Source of the DNA: Verrucomicrobiota bacterium
GTDB taxonomy: Bacteria; Verrucomicrobiota; Verrucomicrobiia; Verrucomicrobiales; DEV007
Assembly: GCA_018970725.1 (NCBI GenBank)
Contig: JAGWVU010000025.1
Location: 1-64,000 of the forward strand
DNA: 64,000 bases
Reading direction: 5' to 3'
Made by a program: the position numbers and the translations under genes. A model generated the notes under the pieces. The model did not search any database. It saw only the letters and a list, made by a program, of their open reading frames with translations, and had not been told where the DNA came from. Positions 27,426 to 35,302 of this stretch are shown one piece after another. Position 1 is the stretch's first letter. The number at the start of each line of letters is the position of its first letter.

Positions 27426-27880
27426 CCCTTGATCTCGAAAACGGCCTCCACCTCCACGGCGGCCCCGGTGGGCAACTGGGCGAAGCCGAGGGCACTGCGC
27501 GCGTGCCAGCCATCCCCGTCCTTGCCGAAGATCTCATGAAGCAGATCCGAGCAGCCGTTGATCACGAGGTGCTGTTCGGTGTAGTCGAGGGTCGAGTTCA
27601 CGCAGCCCAACACCTTGATGACCTTCAACCCGTCAAGCGTTCCATGGGTGTCCCAAACCGAGCGAAGAACCTTTTCCGCACAGTTCCGGGCCGCTTGGTA
27701 GCCGGAGCCGGTGTCCACGTCCGCCCCGAGCTTGCCCTTGAGGTCGCTCACATGGCCCGAGGTGATCAATTGGTTGCCACTGCGGATGCACAAGTTCAGG
27801 TAAGCCGGCGGCTGTTTCGTGAAAACGATTCCGAGGAATTCTGCTTTTTGTTGGGGTGTCATTGGTTTGGGTGACCCCAT
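27422..27880 (-). CDS. RidA family (YjgF/YER057c/UK114) protein
   Basis: The 152-residue product (ATG 27880; ATG 27862 is an alternative that starts MTPQQKAEFLG, closer to many homologues) has the RidA pattern. This includes RSGNQLITSGHVSD, GYQAARNCAEKVLRSVW, VIKVLGCVNSTLDYTEQH, and a C-terminal HARSALGFAQLPTGAAVEVE with the conserved Arg that holds the substrate carboxylate. RidA enzymes hydrolyse reactive enamines/imines formed by PLP enzymes. It forms a coupled pair with the sulfatase; the metabolic reason for that link is not evident. Confidence 0.88.
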   Translation of the reverse strand: MGSPKPMTPQQKAEFLGIVFTKQPPAYLNLCIRSGNQLITSGHVSDLKGKLGADVDTGSGYQAARNCAEKVLRSVWDTHGTLDGLKVIKVLGCVNSTLDYTEQHLVINGCSDLLHEIFGKDGDGWHARSALGFAQLPTGAAVEVEAVFEIKG

Positions 27881-27915
27881 GGAAATCGAATTCGGGGGCG
27901 ATTGCAACTCCCGGG

Positions 27916-27952
27916 AAAAAAAGAGCGCCGCCCCGGATTTCGAGGCGGCGCC
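27916..27952 (-). terminator. Rho-independent terminator, leftward
   Basis: Read on the minus strand, GGCGGCGC/GCGCCGCC arms (27944-27951 with 27925-27932) form an 8-bp stem and are followed by TC and a run of seven T. It lies 33 bp after the stop codon of the small secreted-protein gene at 27985-28278 and before the RidA gene, so it isolates the sulfatase-RidA unit from upstream transcription. Confidence 0.85.
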
Positions 27953-27984
27953 GCAGGAGAAAACCTGCCGTGGACGAGGGAAGG

Positions 27985-28278
27985 TCAGTCCTTGGTGATG
28001 GAAGTCACCGTGATGACCTTCTTGCCGTCACGCTCCGTCACCTTGCCGGTGACGGTGGCCTTGGCCGTGCCGCTGCACTGATGTTCGCTGGTCTTCACTT
28101 CACCCCCTTCCTCGAGGTGGTAGAGGACATCGCCCACCTTGAGGGTGTCGGCGCAGGAATCAGCGGTGCCCAAGGAACATTTGGCGCAGGCCATGGTGCC
28201 TTGGAATTTTTGATCTTCGGCGCGGAGACCGAAGGTAGACAGGGCCGCGAGGGCAATGATGGAGAAGAACGTTTTCAT
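27985..28278 (-). CDS. Small secreted Cys protein, DUF6370-like
   Basis: The 97-residue product has a signal peptide (MKTFFSIIALAALSTFGLRA). The mature part carries CAKCSLG, SCADTLKVGD, YHLEEGG, HQCSG and a C-terminal VTGKVTERDGKKVITVTSI strand pair. The order of C-x-x-C, two further Cys, a His and a final 'V.G.v....v.V.si' resembles small envelope proteins of the DUF6370 type, possibly metal- or redox-active. The start is ATG 28278; an upstream in-frame TTG (28290) is less likely. The gene is closed by a strong terminator. Confidence 0.7.
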   Translation of the reverse strand: MKTFFSIIALAALSTFGLRAEDQKFQGTMACAKCSLGTADSCADTLKVGDVLYHLEEGGEVKTSEHQCSGTAKATVTGKVTERDGKKVITVTSITKD

Positions 28279-28362
28279 TTTTGATTTCAAGTTTTATGTT
28301 TAGCTGTTGAGTTAGGTCTGTAGTTGTTTCATGATCCATGGTGTCCGGTTTGGATCAGGCGC

Positions 28363-28776
28363 TTAACAACGCAGAACGCAGTGAAGAAGGTGGAGAGCGG
28401 GTCCCGATCCCGGGGGACCATGGAGCCCGGCGCACGGCGGCGAGACGTTCCGGGGCCGGGAAGGGAAGGCCGGCGCGACCCACGGGAGAAGGGGGCCGGG
28501 CCCGGGTTCCGGGGCCTTGAGGCCGGTGCCGGAGGAACCGGCGGTATCGGCCACCATTTTGCAGGCGCAGGCGGGATCCGGAAGAGGAGACCGTGGGGCG
28601 GCGGGGGAAGACCCGTGGTGACTGCCACTGGATGTTTCATCCTGTGCGCTCCGGTGGCAACAGCCCGCTTTTCCGGAACCCTCCCTGGATCCCCCGGGCG
28701 TGCCTTCCGTGAGGCAGCAACACCACGGTTTGCCGAGGGCGAGGATCAGGAGAAGGACAATGAAACTCTTCAGCAT
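28363..28776 (-). CDS. Cys-rich secreted hypothetical protein
   Basis: The 137-residue frame starts with a clear signal-peptide-like segment (MLKSFIVLLLILALGKPWCCC), followed by Cys clusters (CCC, CC, CAC) and then a Pro/Gly/Ser-rich tail ending CVLRC. The signal peptide and Cys clusters argue for a real gene, but composition bias means I cannot exclude a chance open frame. It sits 44 bp after the KDPG aldolase gene in the same direction and could be in its operon. No family is recognised. Confidence 0.45.
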   Translation of the reverse strand: MLKSFIVLLLILALGKPWCCCLTEGTPGGSREGSGKAGCCHRSAQDETSSGSHHGSSPAAPRSPLPDPACACKMVADTAGSSGTGLKAPEPGPGPLLPWVAPAFPSRPRNVSPPCAGLHGPPGSGPALHLLHCVLRC

Positions 28777-28820
28777 CCTGTTATTGATACGGCCGGGTGC
28801 CGGAACTTGTTCAAGGCAAT

Positions 28821-29474
28821 TCAGGAAATTCTTGCCTGTCTGACGAGGGCGGAGGCTTCCGAGGCGAGGGCGGTGAGGGAAGGCCAGGCCTTTTCCTTGA
28901 TCAGATCCCGGGGCGCCAGCCAGGACCCGCCCAGTGCGAGGACCGACGGTTCCCGCAGGTAGACCGGCGCGTTTCCGGGGGTGATGCCGCCCAGCGGGAT
29001 GAATCGCACGCCGAGGTGGGCGAAGGGCGCGGCGACCGCCCGCAGATACGGCAACCCGCCCGATTGTTCCGAGGGAAACAGTTTCAAGGCGTGGCAGCCT
29101 TTTTCCACGGCCAACTCGATGTCCGTGGGGGTGCAGACGCCGGGAGCGAACGGCAGGCCGATCCGGTTGGCCTCGTCAACGACCCGCGGGTTCAATCCCG
29201 GGGCCACCCCGAAATCCGCCCCGGCCTCCCGGGCTTCGGCGGCCTGGCGCGGGGTGAGAATGGTGCCCGCGCCGAGCAAAATTTCCGGCATCTCGCGCCG
29301 GATGCGGGCGAGGGACTCAAGGGCGGTGGGGGTCCTCAGGGTCAACTCGATGGCATCGACCCCACCTTGGAATAGGGCCCGGACCAAGGGCACGGCGTCG
29401 TCCGCGTCCTCGATAATCAAGACGGCAACGACTCCGGAACGGTGGAGCCGGGTTTGCAGGGAATCCGGAAACAT
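28821..29474 (-). CDS. eda: KDPG/KHG aldolase
   Basis: The 217-residue TIM-barrel enzyme has the family residues: E43 in DAIELTLRT, the Schiff-base lysine K131 in CHALKLFPSE, and LGAGTILTP, GVAPGLNP, FAPGVCTPT, FIPLGGITPGNA. It splits 2-keto-3-deoxy-6-phosphogluconate into pyruvate and glyceraldehyde-3-phosphate (Entner-Doudoroff and uronate catabolism), and may also act on 4-hydroxy-2-oxoglutarate. It lies 61 bp downstream of the sulfatase-DUF1080 fusion on the same strand, which fits use of uronic acids released from sulfated glycans. Confidence 0.93.
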   Translation of the reverse strand: MFPDSLQTRLHRSGVVAVLIIEDADDAVPLVRALFQGGVDAIELTLRTPTALESLARIRREMPEILLGAGTILTPRQAAEAREAGADFGVAPGLNPRVVDEANRIGLPFAPGVCTPTDIELAVEKGCHALKLFPSEQSGGLPYLRAVAAPFAHLGVRFIPLGGITPGNAPVYLREPSVLALGGSWLAPRDLIKEKAWPSLTALASEASALVRQARIS

Positions 29475-29535
29475 GGCATCGGCACTGTGCGCGGATTGCG
29501 TGGCCCGTCACGCGAAACCTGACGGGGATTGTCCC

Positions 29536-31731
29536 TCATTGGCGCGGCTGGCCGTCCCCGTGGACCGGGGGCTTCCAGTCCGGCGGAAGTTTGCCTTGGG
29601 GGCGGACGCCGTGGGCGCCTTGCGGAATGGGGTGATCCTCGGGGCGGAGCAGGGGCAGATCGTCCGGCAGATGCTTGATCAGGACGTCCCGGTATTGGAT
29701 TTTCATGGCGGGACCGACGTGGACCTGAACGGCCAGAACCCCCTCCAGGGAGCGCCCCTTGGCATCGAAGTCGATCAGGTCGGCGGTGGGATGGCCGTCG
29801 ATCCAGTGCCGGTGATGGTTTCCCTCGACGAGAACCCGGTAATCGTGCCAGGTGTCCGGGGCGAACGACTTGACCTCCATTTGGCCGATGACCCACGGTT
29901 GCCCGTCCGGAGCCACGATCACCCGTTCCCCGGTATGGGAAAGGATGCGGCGGCCCCGTTCCTCATAGAGCATCCCGTTGTAGTCCGGGTTGTTTGCGAC
30001 CACGTCGCACTGGTAACCGCTGACGATGTCGAGACCCGCCTCAGGCCGCATCGCTCCCCGGTATTGGAGCCCGCTGTTGCCTCCCGGGGTGACCTTGACC
30101 TTCACCCGCAGCTCGAAGTTGCGGATGGTGGAACCGGTCCAGGTGAGAAACCGGTTCATTTTGAGGGAACCGTCGGTCACGCCGGTGATGGCTCCGTCCT
30201 CCACCGACCAATACGCGGGATCACCGGTCCAACCCCGAAGCGATTTTCCGTTGAACAACCGCACGAAGCCCTCCGCGTCCGGTTGGGTGCCGACCGCCGC
30301 CGAGGCGACCGGGTGGGCCTTGGTGGACGGTTTGAATCCGCCCGGGGGCAAGGGTGGCAAGGGGCCGCCGTAGCCGGCCACGGTCCGGTCCGTCCGCTCC
30401 CGCAGGGCTTGCAAGGTGGCGGCATGCCGCGGGTCTCCGGCCAGGTTGACGAGTTCGTCGGGGTCTGTCGCCAGATCGTGGAGGAACTCATAGTTTCCCT
30501 GGTCGAAGTAGCGGGCGTATTTGAAACGTTCCGTGCGGATTCCCTCGTGGGCCGGGATCCGGTCACGGACCGCGAAGTGTTCGTGAAAGGTTTCGACGCG
30601 CCAGTCGGCGGGGGTTTCCCCGTTCACGATCGGTCTCAGGCTTTTTCCTTGGTAGGCCCCCGGAATTTCCGCTCCGGCCCAATCGAGAAAGGTGGAGGGG
30701 AGGTCGAGGTTCAGGGTCAGGGCCCCGGTCACCTTGCCGCGTTGCGCGGTCTCCGCCCGGGGGTCCATGATGATGAGTGGGACGCGGATTGATTCCTCGA
30801 AGTGCGACCATTTCCCGGAAAGGCCCCGGTTCCCGAAGTGGTAGCCATTGTCCGCGGAGTAGACCACGATGGTGTTCCCGGCGAGACCGCGCTCCTCGAG
30901 GGCCTGGAGAAAACGGCCGATCTCCCGGTCGATCCCGGTGGTCATCCTCAGGTAAGCCCGGGCGTTGGTCTGGTATTTCTCCGGCGTGTTCAGGGACCAG
31001 AAATAGCGTTCCCGGCTCAGGGAGGTTTTGAGGAAATCCGGGAGGCGTTCGAAAATGGCCGGGTCGCCGAGCCGGGGCGGAGGCATCGGGATGTCCTCGT
31101 AGAGACCATCGAGAGAGCGGGGCCAGGGATAGATGCCGATGCCGGGTCTCCGGTCATTGTCCTCGGCGTGGCAGGCGTTGAACCAGAGGTTTAGGGCGAA
31201 CGGCCGGTCCTTGGGTTGGCTTTGGAGAAACCCGATGCCGGCATCGACGATCCGTTCCGTCTCGTGACGCAACGTGCCATCCGGTTGCACCTCGTAATAC
31301 GGGGACCGGTCGATTGCGGTGAAGGCGTCGAAGTGATCCGCGGGCTGGAAGCCTTCGGGCATTTTGGCGTGCCATTTGCCGAAAAAACCGGTCCGGTAGC
31401 CGGCCTCGCGCAGGAGGTCGGGGCAGAGTTTGGCCGCGATCCCGGCCCGGGTCAGTTCGGGATTCCCCGGGGTGCCGTAACTGCGGCCGACCCGGCCGGA
31501 CAGGATGGTGGTGCGGCTTACCCAGCAGATCGGCTGGGAGACGAACGCATTGGCGAAGCGCACGCCGCGGGCGGCGAGACGGTCGAGGTTCGGGGTCTGG
31601 ACCAGCGGGTTGCCGTAACAGCCGAGGGAGGAAGTGGTCTGGTCGTCCGCAAAGAAGAAAACGATGTTGGGGCGCGGTTCGGCGGCGGCGAGGAAACCGG
31701 GGAGAAAAAGGGGGAGAAGGAAGCGCTTCAT
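29536..31731 (-). CDS. Exported sulfatase fused to DUF1080 (3-keto-disaccharide-hydrolase-like) domain
   Basis: The 731-residue protein begins with a signal peptide (MKRFLLPLFLPGFLAAAEPR). Residues ~20-480 are a sulfatase: PNIVFFFADDQTTSSLGCYG, a formylglycine motif C69-W-V-S-R, TGFFGKWHAKMPEG, VVYSADNGYHFGNRG. The third position of the Cys motif is Val, not the usual Pro or Ala. From ~485 to ~690 a DUF1080 domain follows: FVRLFNGKSLRGW, WSVEDGAITG, NSGLQYRGAM and HWIDGHPTADLID, a concanavalin-like fold linked to 3-keto-glycoside cleavage or carbohydrate binding. The ATG at 31731 was chosen because it starts the signal peptide. It is divergent from uvrB (87-bp gap). Confidence 0.9.
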   Translation of the reverse strand: MKRFLLPLFLPGFLAAAEPRPNIVFFFADDQTTSSLGCYGNPLVQTPNLDRLAARGVRFANAFVSQPICWVSRTTILSGRVGRSYGTPGNPELTRAGIAAKLCPDLLREAGYRTGFFGKWHAKMPEGFQPADHFDAFTAIDRSPYYEVQPDGTLRHETERIVDAGIGFLQSQPKDRPFALNLWFNACHAEDNDRRPGIGIYPWPRSLDGLYEDIPMPPPRLGDPAIFERLPDFLKTSLSRERYFWSLNTPEKYQTNARAYLRMTTGIDREIGRFLQALEERGLAGNTIVVYSADNGYHFGNRGLSGKWSHFEESIRVPLIIMDPRAETAQRGKVTGALTLNLDLPSTFLDWAGAEIPGAYQGKSLRPIVNGETPADWRVETFHEHFAVRDRIPAHEGIRTERFKYARYFDQGNYEFLHDLATDPDELVNLAGDPRHAATLQALRERTDRTVAGYGGPLPPLPPGGFKPSTKAHPVASAAVGTQPDAEGFVRLFNGKSLRGWTGDPAYWSVEDGAITGVTDGSLKMNRFLTWTGSTIRNFELRVKVKVTPGGNSGLQYRGAMRPEAGLDIVSGYQCDVVANNPDYNGMLYEERGRRILSHTGERVIVAPDGQPWVIGQMEVKSFAPDTWHDYRVLVEGNHHRHWIDGHPTADLIDFDAKGRSLEGVLAVQVHVGPAMKIQYRDVLIKHLPDDLPLLRPEDHPIPQGAHGVRPQGKLPPDWKPPVHGDGQPRQ

Positions 31732-31818
31732 GATGGGGACGGACGATATTAAGGCGGGGATGGGCGTCCGGGTCAATTCGGGATTGACCGGGAGCCGCCT
31801 TCGCCGCTTTGTGGGAAC

Positions 31819-33987
31819 GTGGCGGATTTCCAACTCAACAGCGCGTTCCAGCCCCGGGGGGATCAGGAGCAGGCCATCGCCAAGCTGGTGAAATCGATCC
31901 GGGCCGGAAACCGGCACCAGACCCTGCTCGGCGTGACAGGTTCCGGAAAGACCTTCACGATGGCGAATGTCATTGCGGAGCTGGGACGTCCGGCGCTGGT
32001 GATGTCCCACAACAAGACACTGGCGGCGCAGCTTTATTCCGAGTTCAAGAACTTTTTCCCGCACAACGCGGTCGAGTATTTCGTCAGTTACTTCGACTAC
32101 TATCAACCCGAAGCTTACATCCCTCGCACGGACACCTATATTGAAAAGGACTCCCAGATCAACGAGGAGATCGAGCGGCTCCGCCTTTCCACCATGTCCT
32201 CGCTCCTGACGCGCAAGGATGTCCTCGTCGTGGCCAGTGTCTCCTGCATCTACGGTTTGGGATCACCCGAGGATTTTGAGGGCATGATGGTCTCCGTGGC
32301 GCGCGGGGATGTCATGGACCGGGATGTCTTTGTAAGGGGGCTCGTGGACATCCTGTATGAACGCAATGACATCGGCTTCGCGCGGGGAAAATTCCGGGTC
32401 AGGGGGGATGTGGTGGAAGTGCATCCGGCGGTGCTGGATGACGAGGCGGTGCGGGTGGAGTTTTTCGGGGATGAAGTCGAACGGATCTCCCTCTTCGATC
32501 CCCTGACCGGACGCGCGAACGAGGAGGTGGATCGTTATACCTTCTGGCCGGCCAAACAATTCGTCACCGCCAAGGAGAAGATGACGCGGGCCATCCGGGA
32601 GATCCGCGCGGAGCTGAACGAAGTCATCGAGCGTTTCGAGAAGTCGGGAAAATATCTCGAGGCCCAACGCATCAAAATGCGGACCGAGTATGACATCGAG
32701 ATGATGCAGGAAATGGGGTTCTGCCAGGGGATCGAGAATTACAGCCGTCACCTCACCGCGCGCCCGCCTGGTTCCAAACCTTACACGCTTCTCGATTTCT
32801 TTCCGGAGGATTCCCTGCTCATTGCCGATGAATCCCATGCCACCATGCCACAAGTCGGCGGGATGTATGAAGGGGATTTCAGCCGGAAAACGACGCTGGT
32901 GGAACACGGGTTCCGTCTGCCCAGCGCAATGGACAACCGGCCGCTCCGTTTCGAGGAGTTCATGGCCGCCACCTCTTGCCGTCTCTATGTGAGCGCCACC
33001 CCGGCCGGGTTCGAGATCGAGAATAGCCGCGTGGGAATCGACGGGTATCTCCCGCCCCGCAAAAAACGTCTGGGGGAGGAAGAGACCACGCCGGCGCGAC
33101 TCCCGCGGATTTCCGGCAGTGCCCAACCCCTGGCGGCCTTCGATGTGACCACGAAGGGGCGCGACCTGATCGTCGAGCAGATCATCCGCCCCACCGGGTT
33201 GCTTGATCCGACGATTGAATTGCGCCCCTTGAAGAGCCAGATCGACGACACCATTGAACTCTGCCGCGAGCGGGTGGCGCGGCAGGAACGAGTGCTCATC
33301 ACCACCCTGACCAAGCGCACGGCCGAGGATTTGACGGATTATCTGCGCAATACCGGACTGGCGGTTCGTTATCTCCACAGCGAGATCGACGCCATCGAGC
33401 GGGTGGAAATCCTGCGCGCCTTGCGGGCGGCGGAGTTCGATATTCTGGTCGGGATCAACCTTCTGCGGGAGGGGTTGGATCTTCCGGAGGTTAGCCTGGT
33501 CTGCATTCTGGATGCGGACAAGGAGGGGTATCTGCGGAGCGAGACCAGCCTGATCCAGACCGCGGGGCGCGCCGCCCGTCACGTCAACGGTCATGTGGTG
33601 CTCTTCGCGGACCGGGTCACGGGCAGCATGCAGCGGTTGATGGATATCTCGGCCTATCGCCGCGCCAAGCAGATCGAATACAACGAGGCGCACGGCATCA
33701 CGCCGACCAGCGTGGTCCGGTCCGCCCAGGCCAGCCTCCACCTCAATCCCGGCCAGAAGGGCGGGGACCGTGTGGTCCGGGAAGGCGCCGGGGATTTCGA
33801 CGTGCTTCAGGTCTTGAAAGAATTGGAGGAGGAGATGCAGGAAGCCGCCGTGGCCCTCGAGTTTGAACGGGCCGCCCTCTTGCGGGACCAGATCGCGGAC
33901 CTGCGCAAGCGCCACGGAATCGAGCCCGGAGCGGGAGGGACCGGACCGGGAAAACCCGGTGGGGCGCGCAAAAAGGTGAAATACTGA
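31819..33987 (+). CDS. uvrB: Excinuclease ABC subunit B
   Basis: From the GTG at 31819 the protein is 722 residues, longer than the usual ~670. Motifs: Walker A GVTGSGKTF (38-46), beta-hairpin YFDYYQPEAYIPRTDTYIEK (91-110), ADESHATMPQVGGMY (336-350), RLYVSATPAGFE (388-399), VLITTLTKRTAEDLTDYL, NLLREGLDLPEVSLVCILDADKEG, and QTAGRAARHVNG. A C-terminal UVR motif (LEEEMQEAAVALEFERAALL) binds UvrC/UvrA. Role: damage verification in nucleotide excision repair. Between SATPAGFE and VEQIIRPTGLLDP there is an extra basic/Pro-rich segment (~401-447) absent from typical UvrB. The divergent start shares an 87-bp spacer with the sulfatase-DUF1080 gene. Confidence 0.96.
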   Translation: MADFQLNSAFQPRGDQEQAIAKLVKSIRAGNRHQTLLGVTGSGKTFTMANVIAELGRPALVMSHNKTLAAQLYSEFKNFFPHNAVEYFVSYFDYYQPEAYIPRTDTYIEKDSQINEEIERLRLSTMSSLLTRKDVLVVASVSCIYGLGSPEDFEGMMVSVARGDVMDRDVFVRGLVDILYERNDIGFARGKFRVRGDVVEVHPAVLDDEAVRVEFFGDEVERISLFDPLTGRANEEVDRYTFWPAKQFVTAKEKMTRAIREIRAELNEVIERFEKSGKYLEAQRIKMRTEYDIEMMQEMGFCQGIENYSRHLTARPPGSKPYTLLDFFPEDSLLIADESHATMPQVGGMYEGDFSRKTTLVEHGFRLPSAMDNRPLRFEEFMAATSCRLYVSATPAGFEIENSRVGIDGYLPPRKKRLGEEETTPARLPRISGSAQPLAAFDVTTKGRDLIVEQIIRPTGLLDPTIELRPLKSQIDDTIELCRERVARQERVLITTLTKRTAEDLTDYLRNTGLAVRYLHSEIDAIERVEILRALRAAEFDILVGINLLREGLDLPEVSLVCILDADKEGYLRSETSLIQTAGRAARHVNGHVVLFADRVTGSMQRLMDISAYRRAKQIEYNEAHGITPTSVVRSAQASLHLNPGQKGGDRVVREGAGDFDVLQVLKELEEEMQEAAVALEFERAALLRDQIADLRKRHGIEPGAGGTGPGKPGGARKKVKY

Positions 33988-34087
33988 GAAGGACGCGGTT
34001 TGGAATGCCCGCTTGTTTACGATTTTCCTCTTTTCTTTTGGAAAACTCTCGTTCAGAGATGGTTTGCGCCGAGCGCGCCACGCCTCC

Positions 34088-34567
34088 ATGAAATCGCTGC
34101 CTTTGTTCGTCCCCCTGCTCTCCTGTTCCCTGCTTCTCGGTCCGGTCCAGGCCTCGGACCCTTACCGTTATCCCGCGGAATCGATCCGTCCGCCGGTCTA
34201 CACCTACGGAACCACTTACGAAACGCACGAGCATCACTGCGGCACGCTCCAGCTGCCCGGTTGGAAGTGGAGCGAATGGTATTTCGTGGCGTGCGAGGAC
34301 GGGGTCGAGTTGCAAGTCCGTTACCGGATGCGCAACGCCGGGGCTTGGGGCACGCGGACGTTCATGCAGTTGCGTTACGTCAACCGCAGCAAGTGCATCA
34401 AGACGGCGACGGTCTCCCGTCTCCGGCTCCATTTTCACGACGGCACGCCGGACCTGATCTGGGACGGGGAACAGGTCACGATGCAGCCCTACAGTGTCGG
34501 TTATGGCAGGATCCAGACGCTCAACGGCCGTTTGTGCACCTGGACCAAGTGTTACGATGTCCGTTGA
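34088..34567 (+). CDS. Secreted hypothetical protein
   Basis: The 159-residue product has a signal peptide (MKSLPLFVPLLSCSLLLGPV, cleaved after QAS). The mature protein is beta-rich and aromatic, with five Cys (EHHCGTL, VACEDG, SKCIK, LCTW, KCYD) that could form disulfides, and the motif WKWSEWYFVACEDGVELQVRYR. It looks like a small extracellular beta-sandwich. No family is recognised. It sits 100 bp after uvrB and converges with the next gene (15-bp gap). The ATG at 34088 was preferred over an upstream in-frame start because it begins the signal peptide. Confidence 0.65.
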   Translation: MKSLPLFVPLLSCSLLLGPVQASDPYRYPAESIRPPVYTYGTTYETHEHHCGTLQLPGWKWSEWYFVACEDGVELQVRYRMRNAGAWGTRTFMQLRYVNRSKCIKTATVSRLRLHFHDGTPDLIWDGEQVTMQPYSVGYGRIQTLNGRLCTWTKCYDVR

Positions 34568-34582
34568 GCGGATCGGCCCGGG

Positions 34583-35302
34583 TCAGGGACCTGACCGGAT
34601 GATCAACTCCGGCCGGTAGAGATCCCGGTTGCCGGCTTGGTATTCCGCTTTAAGGCGGACCCGGAACCCGTGGAGGTCCACCAGCGTCCACGAGAGGAAG
34701 GTCCAGGCACCGTCCTTGCCGTCGTGCCGGATGCCCACGAGGAGATGATGGGCGTCCTCGAGGATCTTGTTGGTGTGGGTCCCCGGGGTGAAGTAAAACG
34801 TGCGCAGACCGCCGTCCAAGGTCCCCGTCTCCACCAGTTTGGGGTCCAGATAGGCGACCCGTCCCGAGGGAAGGTGTTGGATCCGCAGGTCCGGGTAGCC
34901 GGCGGTCTGGCTGGCCCCTCCGGCGGTCGCAGGCACGGCGCACTCGAAGTCCGGGTGCGCCGCGATGAGGTCCCGGATCGACTGCTCGAAATAGCGGCTC
35001 GCCTCGTTGATCCTGCGTTCCCGGCGCAAGGGGCTGTCCTCCCGGTTCAGCGCCGCCAGGCTGCGGTTCATGGCCCCGGTGATCACGGCGAGGATGGCTT
35101 GATCCACCGGCGCCATGGGATCGATCGGCAGGACCCGGTGACCGGTGACCCGTTCAACGACGGTGCGGAAGGCCACGTCCTCCCGGCTCGAAGGATCCAG
35201 GATCCTTTCGAGGAGGGCCGGGTCCGGGGCGGGCGGGTCCTCGCCGTGGAGGGACGGGGCCAGCAGCCAGAGGGCGGGGATCAAAGGGCGGAAGGATGCC
35301 AT
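34583..35302 (-). CDS. Secreted protein with PD-(D/E)xK-like motif, hypothetical
   Basis: The 239-residue product starts with a signal peptide (MASFRPLIPALWLLAPSLHG). A helical N-terminal half (RRINEASRYFEQSIRDLIAA) precedes a conserved-looking core: GYPDLRIQ, then VAYLDPKLV 15 residues later, then LRTFYFTPG, DAHHLLVGI and LSWTLVDLHGFRVRLKAEY. The PD...DxK spacing is that of PD-(D/E)xK nuclease-fold proteins, which is odd for an exported protein. Activity is not established. The start overlaps the 3' end of the truncated aldehyde dehydrogenase gene by 22 bp, so the two are probably expressed together. Confidence 0.65.
   Translation of the reverse strand: MASFRPLIPALWLLAPSLHGEDPPAPDPALLERILDPSSREDVAFRTVVERVTGHRVLPIDPMAPVDQAILAVITGAMNRSLAALNREDSPLRRERRINEASRYFEQSIRDLIAAHPDFECAVPATAGGASQTAGYPDLRIQHLPSGRVAYLDPKLVETGTLDGGLRTFYFTPGTHTNKILEDAHHLLVGIRHDGKDGAWTFLSWTLVDLHGFRVRLKAEYQAGNRDLYRPELIIRSGP

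Noticed and set aside
32263-34089. 600-codon open frame antisense to uvrB
   Set aside because: It mirrors uvrB in a high-GC sequence, has no family motifs and is His/Gly/Arg-rich; uvrB is certain on the other strand.
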